Shown here: in pieces, positions 45,252 to 53,403 of the stretch
How positions within the stretch are numbered: position 1 is the first letter of the stretch
How the letters are laid out: each line of letters starts with the position of its first letter
Source of the DNA: Planctomycetota bacterium
Lineage (GTDB): Bacteria > Planctomycetota > UBA1135 > GCA-002686595
DNA: 64,000 nt
Direction of reading: 5' to 3'
Assembly: GCA_016220085.1 (NCBI GenBank)
Contig: JACRIN010000004.1
Location: 97,764-161,763, forward strand
Program-made: the position numbers and the translations under genes
The notes under the pieces: generated by a model
The model's database searches: none
Seen by the model: only the letters and a program-made list of their open reading frames with translations
What the model was told of the DNA's origin: nothing

Positions 45252-45917
45252 CTACTTCGCGCCCGCGAGCTTGGCTGCGCGCACGGCGCGAGCCTTCGCG
45301 AGGCGTTCGAGCAGCGCGGCCTTTTGCTCGGGCTCCATCGGCTTGCGTCGCTTCGTCGCCTTCGGCGCCGACGCGGCCGCCTTGCGCGGCTTGGTCACCT
45401 TCGCAGCGGCGCGCTTCGGCGCCGCGGAGGCCTTCGGCGCGACGCGCTTCGCCGTCGCGGCGGACTTCGGAGCCGCGCCACCGGCGAAGTACCGGGTGCC
45501 GCGCTTTTGTCCGGTGGTCTTCAGGCGCTTCTCCGACTTCAGTCGCAGGATCGGCAGCGCGACGTCCTTCTTCGAGAGCCCAAGTCCCGCGCGAATCTGC
45601 TCGACGCTGCAACCGGTGTTCGCCTTCACGAACTCGAGGATCTTCGCCCCGACCGCTGCGACGGCCTCGGTGGTCCGCTTGGCGCGCTTGCCGCCCTTGA
45701 CGCCCGGCGCGACGGCGCGAGCACCCGGCGCGACGGCGCGAGAAACCGGGGCGGCGCGCCTGGCGACCGCGCGTCCAGCGCGGGTCGGAATCGACGAGCT
45801 CCCGCCCCCCGTGAGCACGGCCTTCGCCGCGTCCAACGCGGCGAGTCGCGTCAGCGATTGGATCTCGATCAGAAAGGCGTCGATCTTCGGGCGGAGGGCG
45901 GCGTGAATGTCGGTCAT
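45252..45917 (-). CDS. Winged-helix protein with histone-H1-like basic tail
   Basis: ATG 45917 with GGAAGA upstream gives 221 residues. Layout: an N-terminal helix (about 1-35), a basic Ala/Pro linker with 7-residue VAPGARA repeats (about 45-75), and a winged-helix-like domain (about 85-145, ILEFVKANTGCSVEQIRAGL then LSKKDVALPILRLKSEKRL). A Lys/Ala/Pro-rich tail follows (AAPKRAAAKVTKPRKAAASA). This resembles histone-H1-like or nucleoid-associated proteins of myxobacteria and planctomycetes. It probably binds DNA with little sequence preference through the tail. The role is inferred from composition. Confidence 0.7.
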   Translation of the reverse strand: MTDIHAALRPKIDAFLIEIQSLTRLAALDAAKAVLTGGGSSSIPTRAGRAVARRAAPVSRAVAPGARAVAPGVKGGKRAKRTTEAVAAVGAKILEFVKANTGCSVEQIRAGLGLSKKDVALPILRLKSEKRLKTTGQKRGTRYFAGGAAPKSAATAKRVAPKASAAPKRAAAKVTKPRKAAASAPKATKRRKPMEPEQKAALLERLAKARAVRAAKLAGAK

Positions 45918-45956
45918 GAATTCTTCCAGTGGTTTTGCGAGCGCCTGGAAAGTTGC

Positions 45957-46555
45957 CTACCGGACGCACAGGATGCAAGCTCGAAGCCGCCGTCGCCGTG
46001 CCGGTCGGCCCCGTGCCGGTCGGTGCCGTGCTGGTCGGTGCCGCATTGCTCGATCCCGCGCCACTCGAGACGGAGTCGTTCGAGGCCGCGCTGTCCGCGC
46101 TCGGCAGCGCGATCCAGTCCATTCGAACGGCCCGCACCGCGCCATGGCGCGCGGATCGTCCTCGGGCGCCTCTGCCGTTACGATCCGGGCGGAGCCCTCG
46201 ATCCGCGGCGAATCCTCGCGGCTCCTGAGCTCGGCGCCCTCCGGACTCACTTTCAGCCGGTGGATCGGGACTTCGGAAGTGCCCAGCACGCTGCCCCACC
46301 TCGCGCCGTCGACTCCCGCGACCAGCACGGCGAAGCGTCTCGACAGAGTGCGGGTCACGCGCCACCGATGTCGTCGCCCGCCCACGATGGTCCCCGCCTC
46401 CAACAGGACGGTCGCCGTGACCCGTCGCTCGCGCTGGGTCGGGTCGAAGCCGATCGGCCGGTCGACCCGGCGCCGTCGACGCTCCAGTCCTCGAAGCGCT
46501 GGAGCTCGGCCGGGTTGGCGAGCGCCGATCGCTCGGGGTGCAGCGGCGGGTTCAT
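45957..46555 (-). pseudogene. Possible frameshifted gene
   Basis: A plausible N-terminus (MNPPLHPERSALANPAELQR, ATG at 46555) runs in one frame to about 46480. From there a coding-like protein continues in the neighbouring frame (RRVTATVLLEAGTIVGGRRH, then RFAVLVAGVDGARWGSVLGT and KVSPEGAELRSREDSP), with third-base GC near 88 %. A single-base indel near 46470-46500 would join them. The 3' part merges with a 15-bp array and its frame is unclear. No family is recognised. Confidence 0.4.
45998..46057. repeat. 15-bp tandem array, four units
   Basis: Units GTGCCGGTCGGCCCC, GTGCCGGTCGGTGCC, GTGCTGGTCGGTGCC and a diverged fourth. It lies upstream of the winged-helix gene start (45917, minus) and at the 3' part of the suspected frameshifted ORF. 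The rest of 46556-46792 shows nothing. Confidence 0.65.
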
Positions 46556-46792
46556 CGACCCGAGCTCGCGGTCGCGCGAACGAAGGCGCCGGCGAGCGAG
46601 TCCACGAGCGACGCTCCTCGACGACCAAGCGGCTTCGCCGAGCCCCCGAACCCCGGCGAGCCGCGAGCACGGGCCGACGCAGCGGCGACGGACTTCGGGC
46701 CGAAGCGGCTCGGCGAGCGCGCTCGAAATGCTGCGAGCGACGCCGACGCTCGCTGCGCCGCCGTCGCTCGGTTCAGGGCTGACCCGCGAGCT

Positions 46793-48601
46793 CTACTGGC
46801 AGATCGAGAAGCGGACCGCGTCGGTCAGGCTGGTCGTGAACGCGTCTTGCGGATCGCGGCTCCAGTACTGCGCGCCCACGAGCTGGCCGACGACCAACAG
46901 CGGGTCCGCGCCCGACTGGATGTAGGCGTTGAAGTCGAAGCTGTACGTGCCCGTGCAATCGCTGCCGGTCGGCGAGCCGCCGGAGTGGCTCACGCTCGTG
47001 CGGCGGATCGGCGCGGTGACGCACAAGGTCCCGCCTTGGAACGCGGCCGCTTGGATTCCGTAGCCGTAGAAGAGCAATCCGTTCTTGTTGTTCAGGACGT
47101 CGAAGGCGCCGATCGCGAACGGGCTCGCGCTCGAGACGCTCGCCGTGCCCTGGAACGTGATCGTCGGCAGACAGACTTGCGAGTTGAGCTTCGCGGTGCA
47201 GTAAGCGGTCGGCGGCGTGCCGCCGGTGCATTCGCACTCGTCGGGCACCGTGTTCGCGTTGACGTCCGGCGACGTGCCGAGGTCGATATCCGACCAGTCG
47301 GGGACATTGTTCGCGTTGCAGTCGCCATCGATCTCGAACGCGCCGATGTCGACGAGCGGCGCCGCGCCCGCGCCGGTGTCCGGCACGGCGAGCAGCTCGA
47401 GCAAGCGAGGCGCGCCCTCGACGTCCTGGCCGCCGCCGCCGACGTCCGCATTGCTGCCGGCGTCGATGCCCGGCGAGTTCACCGCGAGTCGGAACGGCAG
47501 CAGCCCGGTGACGTCGTAGATCGGCGTCGCGGTCAAATTGCCGGTGCCCGCGTAGCCCGCGGGAACCAGCGAGTACGTCACGGAAACGGTCGCCGGCGTG
47601 ATCTGCGCCGCGGAACCGATCGCTCCGCCTGCTGCGGTGTTCTGATCGAAGATGCAGTTGGTCACCGTCGGCGTGCCGGTGACGACGCGCAGGCCGGCGC
47701 CGGTCGCACTGACGGTGCTCGTGTTCTGCACGACGGTGCAGTTGCGGATCTGCGCGGCGCTCTGCTGCACGTAGAGCGCGCCGCCGGAGCCCGTGCCGGT
47801 GCTCGTGTTCGCGTAAAAGAGCGAGTTGTAGACCTTGACCGAGCTCGTGAAGATCTCGAGCGCCCCCGCGCGCGCCGCGGTGTTGTTGCGGAACACGCAG
47901 CGGTCGAAGGTCGCCGCGCCGTTGGACGCGGCATCGAACGCGCCGCCGAAGCTGCCGCCGAAGTTGCCGTCGAAGATGCAATCCTCGAAGAGCGGGCTCG
48001 AGTTGTTGATGTAGCCCGCGCCGCCGCCGAACGTGCAGCGGTTCGAGAGGAAGGTGCAGCGACGAACGGTCGGGCTCGCGCCGCCCATGCAGAGGATGCC
48101 GCCGCCGCGATCCTGGTTGCCGCCGGCGCCGTTGGCGTTGCCGGCGCGCACCGTGAAGCCGTCGAGCACCGCGGTCGCGTTCGTGCCCGCGCCGGTGACG
48201 ACGTGGAACGAGTTGTCCGCGAAGTTCGAGCTCCCGTCATCGCCGGCGAGGTCGCCGGAGAGGATCGTCGCGTGCTGCGCGATGTCGCGTTGCGCGACGC
48301 TGGTCTCGCCGCCGACGAAACCGCCGTAGACGACCACGCCGCTCTTCAGCGGGGTCGCGATCGTGCGAGTGCCGAGCGCCGTCGGCAAGTAGGTCCCCGC
48401 CGCGACCCAGATCTCGTCGCCGCTCGCCGACGCCGCGAGCGCGACGGAGACTCCATCGACCGTGCGATACGCGTCGGCCCACGAGGAGCCGTCGTTCGCG
48501 CCGGTGGCCAAGGCGACGTTGACGTAGCGCGTGCCGGCGAAGGCGCTCGAGCCCACCAGGGAAGCGACGAACAGGGATGCGACGACGGACCGCTGGGACA
48601 T
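46793..48601 (-). CDS. Secreted right-handed beta-helix protein with planctomycete-type C-terminal domain
   Basis: ATG 48601 gives 602 residues with a signal peptide (SVVASLFVASLVGSSAFA). Residues about 25-330 form a parallel beta-helix: each turn has G-G-G, N-[CSN]-x-[FI] and F-x-x-N motifs (GGILCMGGASPTVRRCTFLS, SSPLFEDCIFDGNFGG, GALYVQQSAAQIRNCTVVQN). A dockerin-like stretch (DGDCNANNVPDWSDIDLG) follows. The last 150 residues are a beta domain with CTAKLNSQVC, NNKNGLLFYGYG, QGGTLCVTAPIRRT, YSFDFNAYIQSG and YWSRDPQDAF, which I know from planctomycete surface proteins. It is presumably extracellular and may bind or degrade polysaccharides. It is divergent from the transglutaminase-like gene. 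Confidence 0.85.
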   Translation of the reverse strand: MSQRSVVASLFVASLVGSSAFAGTRYVNVALATGANDGSSWADAYRTVDGVSVALAASASGDEIWVAAGTYLPTALGTRTIATPLKSGVVVYGGFVGGETSVAQRDIAQHATILSGDLAGDDGSSNFADNSFHVVTGAGTNATAVLDGFTVRAGNANGAGGNQDRGGGILCMGGASPTVRRCTFLSNRCTFGGGAGYINNSSPLFEDCIFDGNFGGSFGGAFDAASNGAATFDRCVFRNNTAARAGALEIFTSSVKVYNSLFYANTSTGTGSGGALYVQQSAAQIRNCTVVQNTSTVSATGAGLRVVTGTPTVTNCIFDQNTAAGGAIGSAAQITPATVSVTYSLVPAGYAGTGNLTATPIYDVTGLLPFRLAVNSPGIDAGSNADVGGGGQDVEGAPRLLELLAVPDTGAGAAPLVDIGAFEIDGDCNANNVPDWSDIDLGTSPDVNANTVPDECECTGGTPPTAYCTAKLNSQVCLPTITFQGTASVSSASPFAIGAFDVLNNKNGLLFYGYGIQAAAFQGGTLCVTAPIRRTSVSHSGGSPTGSDCTGTYSFDFNAYIQSGADPLLVVGQLVGAQYWSRDPQDAFTTSLTDAVRFSICQ

Positions 48602-49236
48602 GGATCTAGCTGTGGAACTCGGGGGGAGGGCGGAACCAAGCGCGCTCGAAGCTCTGCCGAGCCGAGCGCGCGCGATCGCACGACGGTACCACAGTCGCGT
48701 GGCGAGCGCCGGAGCGCGGGCGGGTGGGACGCACTCCTTGCAGCGACGCGCGATGGCTCGCGTGGGTGTGCCAGCTCCGCGACGCTCGCGGGTGGTCCGC
48801 GTCGCGGGTCCGCGTCGGTGGCAAGCATCGTTGGTCCGCGTCGTTGGCTCGAATCGACGGTCCGCACCGCTCGTCCGCATCGTTCGCCTGCGTCGCTGGC
48901 CAGCTTCGTTGGCACGCATTGCTGGTCCGCATCGCTGGCTCGAATCGTTGGTCCGGATCGGTGGTCCGCATCGTTGGATCGCATCGCGGCGCCGGATGGC
49001 TGGCTCGGGGCGCGATCGGTGGTGGGTCGCCGGCGTCGCGTGGCGTGCTCGAGGTCGGCGGTCGGGCTTCGCGATCGAAGCCGTGTGCTCGGGGAGGCGA
49101 TCGACGCCGGCGACGGAGCTCGGGCTCGGCTAGCGCTCGCGCGGGAAGGCCGGGCGGGTTCGGGGCTTTCGCGTGCGATTCAGAAGGAGCCGCACCTGAC
49201 GGACTCGGAGCGATTTCGCGCTCCGGGAGCGAGCCC
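48602..49236. promoter_or_regulatory. Divergent intergenic region with a 13-bp array in its centre
   Basis: 635 bases between two divergent genes. Apart from the 13-bp array (48796-48987) no gene is seen. Both promoters should lie on either side of the array, at about 48602-48790 and 49000-49236. Confidence 0.5.
48796..48987. repeat. 13-bp tandem array, about 15 units
   Basis: Consensus TCCGCATCGTTGG on the plus strand, with copies such as TCCGCGTCGTTGG, CTCGAATCGACGG and CCTGCGTCGCTGG. The phase is kept through about 15 units without a break. A 13-bp period shifts frame at every copy, so it cannot encode a regular protein. Confidence 0.85.
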
Positions 49237-50451
49237 ATGGCCTTCGTCGAGATCGAGACCGTCCAGTTCAACCACGATTCCAACTCCGCGAGTCACGACG
49301 CGCTGAATCTGCGGCGCAACGCGACCGAGGAGGTGATCCTCCCCGAGTGGCGGCGCGGCTTCTGCGTCCACCCGGAGGACTCGCCGGCGGCGTACGCGCT
49401 CGCGGCGGTCGGATCGAACACGGTGACGATCCGGGCGTCGTTCAGCACGTCGAACCGCAAGCTCGCGAGCGCCGAGCTTCGCGCCGTCGACAACGTCGTC
49501 GATCCGCCGGGGCCGCCGGGGTGTCTCGGGATCCTCGTCGCGTGGCTGCGAGCGTTGCTCCGCGCGCTCTTCGGCAACGTGCTCGGGTGTGTCGCGCCGA
49601 AGGTCGTCCATTTCGCGAACGGACAGACCGGGCCGGTGGTGTTCGCGTTGATCCACACGAAGCTCGGCAAGACGACGGTGGGCACGCACACGACCGAGTG
49701 GCGTTGGCAGGCACGCGCGACGAGCTCCGATCCGTGGAGCGACATCGGCGTCACGCGCCACCGCATCTACGTGCTCGCGGACGTGCCGACCGAGCCATGG
49801 ACGCAAGCGCCTTTCGCCGCGAGCAACACGTCGCTGCCGTGGACCGAAGCGCTCGACTACGCGTGTCAATGGGCGGTCGCGACGCGCACGCGCGTCGAGG
49901 TCGCGGCGGCGGTGACGCGGCACGTGTACGCGCTCGGTCCGAACGTCGTCACGTACGACTGCCCGGGCGGCGGCTCCTCGCACTACAGTTGGGGCGGCTT
50001 CGAGCTGAGCGCGTTCCTCGATCGCCTGCACGGCGGACCCGGCAACGGCGTCTACGTCAACTGCAGTGACTGCGCGACGATCACGTCGACGTTCGCGAAC
50101 CTGCTCGGCGCCGATCTCTGGCAGTCGAGGATGGGCTGGGGCTTCGACCTGAATCCGCTGCTCGGCATCGGGAGCAGCATGTGGCAGCCGGCGTGCGGCT
50201 GGTCGGGCTTCGGCTATCACGAGGTCGCGTGGACCGGAGCGTGCGACGTCGACGACCGAGTCTTCGATGCGTGCCTCCAAGTCGACGGCGACCCCGATCC
50301 GACGAACGCGCCGCACACGCCGCTCTTGCCGATCGACCTGCGCTTCGGCAACACCGGCGACGGCGACTATCGCGATCGACTCGCGACGCCCACGGGCAGA
50401 CCGAATTGCGATCCGCAGCCGACCACCCGACAACGCCGAGCGCTCATCTAG
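49237..50451 (+). CDS. Transglutaminase-like cysteine-His-Asp protein, unknown
   Basis: ATG 49237 gives 404 residues with no signal peptide. The C-terminal half has the order expected of a papain-like/transglutaminase triad: Cys in VYVNCSDCATITSTFANLLG (about 276 or 279), His in GFGYHEVAWTG (about 328) and Asp in DDRVFDACLQVDGDP (about 344). The end (TPLLPIDLRFGNTGDGDYRD) also looks conserved. The first half is beta-rich with many Cys. I recall similar uncharacterised proteins in planctomycetes and myxobacteria. A partner gene follows after ten bases. Possible roles are protein cross-linking, peptide cleavage or processing of a modified peptide; none is proven. Confidence 0.65.
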   Translation: MAFVEIETVQFNHDSNSASHDALNLRRNATEEVILPEWRRGFCVHPEDSPAAYALAAVGSNTVTIRASFSTSNRKLASAELRAVDNVVDPPGPPGCLGILVAWLRALLRALFGNVLGCVAPKVVHFANGQTGPVVFALIHTKLGKTTVGTHTTEWRWQARATSSDPWSDIGVTRHRIYVLADVPTEPWTQAPFAASNTSLPWTEALDYACQWAVATRTRVEVAAAVTRHVYALGPNVVTYDCPGGGSSHYSWGGFELSAFLDRLHGGPGNGVYVNCSDCATITSTFANLLGADLWQSRMGWGFDLNPLLGIGSSMWQPACGWSGFGYHEVAWTGACDVDDRVFDACLQVDGDPDPTNAPHTPLLPIDLRFGNTGDGDYRDRLATPTGRPNCDPQPTTRQRRALI

Positions 50452-50461
50452 GAGCCGAACC

Positions 50462-50944
50462 ATGCAAGCCGATCGAATCGAAGCGATGAAGCGTCAGCAC
50501 GGGTTCGAGGCGTGGCGGGGCAAGAGCTCGTTCGCGCGGCCGCTGCACGGTTTCGAGCTGCGCGAGAGCGTGCTCGAAGGGTGGCGGCTCGCGCGACTCG
50601 ACCGTCGCGCGAGCGCGGTGCCGCGGACGACGTGGCTCTTCGCGCGCGGGCCCGACGAGCTCCTGCGCGTCGACGTGATCGAGTCGCAATCGGTCGCGGC
50701 CGCGCACGAGGAGCTCCTACGGGCGCTCGGGGAGTTCCAAGCGCCGCTGCTCGGCCGCCAGGAGGCACCGGTCGCCGGCGACGTCGCGTTCGTCACCGCC
50801 GGTTCGAACGCGAGCGTGCTCTTCGCCCGGGGGAACGTGCTCGTCCTGGTGCGCAACGGCGGTCGCAAGTTGGTGGACGCGACCGCGGCTGCGCGCTGGG
50901 TCGATGCGCGGCTCGTCGACGAGTTCGGCAAGCTCGCACGCTGA
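50462..50944 (+). CDS. Small partner of the transglutaminase-like protein
   Basis: ATG 50462 is preceded by AGGAGCC, which overlaps the previous stop codon (TAGGAG), giving 160 residues. It is alpha/beta with a central strand-rich region (TTWLFARGPDELLRVDVIES ... GDVAFVTAGSNASVLFARGN ... VLVLVRNGGRKLVDATAAAR). There is no signal peptide. No family is recognised. The close spacing implies co-translation with the 49237 gene, so a shared pathway is likely. Confidence 0.7.
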   Translation: MQADRIEAMKRQHGFEAWRGKSSFARPLHGFELRESVLEGWRLARLDRRASAVPRTTWLFARGPDELLRVDVIESQSVAAAHEELLRALGEFQAPLLGRQEAPVAGDVAFVTAGSNASVLFARGNVLVLVRNGGRKLVDATAAARWVDARLVDEFGKLAR

Positions 50945-51107
50945 GCCCGCGCCCGACCGACGGGCGCGATCCCGGTCCGCACGCGAACCGGATCGCTCGC
51001 CCCGCTATGTTGGAACGCCCTCTGGAGAATCCGTTCGCGTCGACGCCGCGGCGACGGCGCCCGGAGCTCCGCGGCCCAGCCCCACCTTCGCGGAGGTCGA
51101 GTTGGTG

Positions 51108-51258
51108 ATGCTCAGTTCGTGGATGCGGCTCTTCGTCCCGGCCCTCGCGCTCGTCGGCATGCTCGGCGCCTGAGTCGCCCGCCGCCGAAGCGAGCGCCGC
51201 GGGGCGCCGCGCAAGCCACGCGAACTTCCAGCAGCTCCTCGACGCACTCGCACACTGA
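51108..51258 (+). pseudogene. Small lipoprotein gene broken at the lipobox
   Basis: ATG 51108, with GGAGG 11 bases upstream, starts a signal peptide (MRLFVPALALVGMLGA) that hits TGA at 51171, exactly where the lipobox Cys should be. The next frame continues as ESPAAEASAAGRRASHANFQ to a stop at 51258. Restoring two bases would give ...LGAC-ESPAAEAS, a typical 50-residue entericidin-sized lipoprotein. A 2-bp deletion at this point is the simplest explanation. Otherwise 50945-51295 is empty. Confidence 0.55.
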
Positions 51259-51295
51259 ACGTCCTCCGCGTCCGTCCCCTCGCCTCTCCCTCGCC

Positions 51296-52459
51296 ATGCT
51301 CGACTGCCAACGCGCTCTTTTCGACCTGCCGGATCACGTGCACTACCTCAACTGCGCCTACATGGCGCCGATGTCTCGCGCGGTCGAAGCGGCGGGCGTC
51401 GTCGGGCTCGCGCGCAAGCGACGGCCGTACGAGTTCACGCCGGCGCACTTCTTCGACGAGAGCGAGCGCCTGCGCGCTCTGTTCGGCCGGCTCGTCGGCG
51501 CGCCGGACGGCGAGCGCGTCGCGCTCGTGCCGTCGGTCTCGTACGGCATGGCGATCGTCGCGCGCAACACGCCGCTCGCCGCACGGCAGACGATCGTCGT
51601 CGCGCACGAGCAGTTCCCGAGCAACGTCTACGCGTGGCGCAAACTCTGCACGCAGCGCGGTGCCGAGCTCGTCACCGTCGAGCCCGCGCCCGGCGCCGCC
51701 GATCGCGCGCAGAGTTGGAACGAGCGCTTGCTCGCCGCGCTCGACGGGCGCACCGCGGTCGTCGCGCTGCCGCACGTGCACTGGGCGGATGGGACGCGCT
51801 TCGATCTCGAAGCGCTCGGCGCGCGGGCGAGGGAGCTCGGTGCCGCGCTCGTCGTCGACGGCACGCAGTCGGTCGGCGCGCTCGAGTTCGACGTCGAGCG
51901 CGTCCGTCCCGACGCGCTGGTCTGCGCGGGCTACAAGTGGTTGCTTGGGCCCTATTCGCTCGGCTACGCGTACTTCGGGCCCCGCTACGACGGCGGCGAT
52001 CCGCTCGAGGAGAACTGGATCGCGCGCGAGGGCTCGGAGGACTTCCGCGCGCTCGTGCAGTACCACGATGCGTACCAACCTGGCGCGCGGCGCTACGACG
52101 TCGGCGAACGCTCGAACCTGCACCTGATGCCGATGGCGGTCGCCGCGCTCGAGCAAGTGCTCGACTGGCGCGTCGAGCGCATCCAGGAGTACACGCGAGC
52201 CCTCGCGAGTCGTCTCGTAGCGCGCGCTGCGCCTCTCGGCTTCGTCGCGCAGGCCGAGCCCGGTCGCGCGGGACACCTGCTCGGCTTGCGCGCGCCGGCG
52301 ACGCTCGAGCTCGCGAGCGTCGCGGAGCGTCTGCGCGCCGCGGAGGTGCACGTCTCGCTGCGCGGACAATCGATCCGGGTCGCGCCGCATCTCTACAACG
52401 ACGAGCGAGACGTCGACGCGCTCGTCGACGTGCTGGCGAGTTCGGCCGCCGCGTCGTGA
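51296..52459 (+). CDS. Class V aminotransferase (cysteine-desulfurase-like fold)
   Basis: ATG 51296 gives 387 residues. PLP-enzyme landmarks: HYLNCAYMAPMSRAVEAAG at the start, VPSVSYGMAIVARNT, the PLP-Asp in LVVDGTQSVGALEFD, and the Schiff-base Lys in VCAGYKWLLGPYSLGY (about residue 213). RYDVGERSNLHLMPMAVAAL and IRVAPHLYNDERDVDALVD near the end are typical of the class V group of SufS/NifS-like and isopenicillin-epimerase-like enzymes. No conserved catalytic Cys loop is evident, so it need not be a desulfurase. Substrate unknown. A 13-bp array begins at the base after the stop codon. Confidence 0.85.
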   Translation: MLDCQRALFDLPDHVHYLNCAYMAPMSRAVEAAGVVGLARKRRPYEFTPAHFFDESERLRALFGRLVGAPDGERVALVPSVSYGMAIVARNTPLAARQTIVVAHEQFPSNVYAWRKLCTQRGAELVTVEPAPGAADRAQSWNERLLAALDGRTAVVALPHVHWADGTRFDLEALGARARELGAALVVDGTQSVGALEFDVERVRPDALVCAGYKWLLGPYSLGYAYFGPRYDGGDPLEENWIAREGSEDFRALVQYHDAYQPGARRYDVGERSNLHLMPMAVAALEQVLDWRVERIQEYTRALASRLVARAAPLGFVAQAEPGRAGHLLGLRAPATLELASVAERLRAAEVHVSLRGQSIRVAPHLYNDERDVDALVDVLASSAAAS

Positions 52460-52589
52460 TGCCGCGTCGTGGTCCAGTGTTGTGATCCAACGCCGTGGGT
52501 CAGCGTCGCGGTCCAACGCCGTGGTCCAGCGTCTCGATGCAGCGTCTCGATGCAGCGTCGCGATGCCGCGTCGCGATGCCGCGTCGTCA
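52460..52589. repeat. 13-bp tandem array, ten units, starting at the stop codon
   Basis: Ten units of 13 bp exactly (52460-52589), drifting from TCCAACGCCGTGG-type to TGCAGCGTCGCGA-type copies. The first base of the array is the base after TGA of the aminotransferase gene. It has the same period as the array at 48796 but a different consensus. Confidence 0.85.
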
Positions 52590-52681
52590 TGCCGCACCGA
52601 GCGTTCGAGCGCGCCGGCCTCGGCGCCGTTCCGCACTTGGCGGCGCGCCGGCGACGTGTGCGTGAGTAGGAGGGTCCCGAG

Positions 52682-53194
52682 GTGAAAGCTCCGTCGAACG
52701 CGGCCGCGCTCCGTGTGCACGCGCCCGCCGCGCTCCGGGCCCACGCGCTCGCGATGCTCGACGGCGGCGGAGCTCACGCACGCGCGCGCGACGTGCTCCG
52801 TGGTTTCCCGCGGCGCCACGCGGACCTGCGACTCCCTGGATTCGCACACAGCGCGTGGGAGCTGCTCGAGCATCTGCGCATCGCGCAGCGCGACCTCCTG
52901 CACTTCGGCCTCGACCCGGACTTCCGCTCGCCGAAATGGCCGCGGGGCTTCTGGCCGAGCACGCCGGCGCCCGCGAGCGCGTCGGCGTGGCAAGCGAGCG
53001 CGCGAGCGTTCCTCGCGGACCTGAAGGCGTGTCAGCGACTCGCGCGCGACCGACACGTCGACCTGCTCGCTCCGCTCGCGCATTCGCCGGACACGACGTG
53101 GTTCTTTCAGCTGATGTTGGTCGCCGACCACAACGCATACCACCTCGGACAACTGATGCAGTTGCGGCGCGCGCTCGAGAGCGGGGCGCGCTGA
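52682..53194 (+). CDS. DinB-family metal-binding protein
   Basis: GTG 52682, with AGGAGGG about nine bases upstream, gives 170 residues forming the four-helix DinB fold. Metal ligands are visible: His in SAWELLEHLRIAQRDLLHFG (about residue 64) and the HxxxH pair in HNAYHLGQLMQLRR (about 150 and 154). PDFRSPKWPRGFWP is a typical DinB loop. Members include thiol-dependent transferases; the particular reaction is unknown. A 15-bp repeat array starts at its stop codon. Confidence 0.82.
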   Translation: MKAPSNAAALRVHAPAALRAHALAMLDGGGAHARARDVLRGFPRRHADLRLPGFAHSAWELLEHLRIAQRDLLHFGLDPDFRSPKWPRGFWPSTPAPASASAWQASARAFLADLKACQRLARDRHVDLLAPLAHSPDTTWFFQLMLVADHNAYHLGQLMQLRRALESGAR

Positions 53195-53403
53195 CTGCGT
53201 TCGCGCTGTCCGACTTGGGGCAGCCCGACTTCGCGTTGCCCGCACTCGCGAGGTCCGACTCCGTGCGGTCCGACGTGGCGCCGAGCGAACCGGCGCTGCC
53301 CGACTTCACGCTGACCGAGCTAGAGCGGTCCGAGCTCGTGCGGTCCGACTTGGTGCGCTCTGACTTGACGCCGCCCGAGTCTGCGCTGCGCGTACTCGCG
53401 CTG
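53195..53403. repeat. 15-bp tandem array, about 14 units, starting at the stop codon
   Basis: About 14 units with consensus near TCCGACTTGGTGCGG, the first imperfect copy directly after TGA of the DinB gene. Fifteen bases equal five codons, so both strands show five-residue periodic reading frames, but there is no start signal. The rest of 53404-53556 is empty. Confidence 0.85.

Noticed and set aside
53209..53403. Pentapeptide-repeat protein
   Set aside because: The five-residue period comes from 15-bp DNA repeats, shows on both strands, and lacks the A(D/N)LxX core and a start codon with ribosome site.
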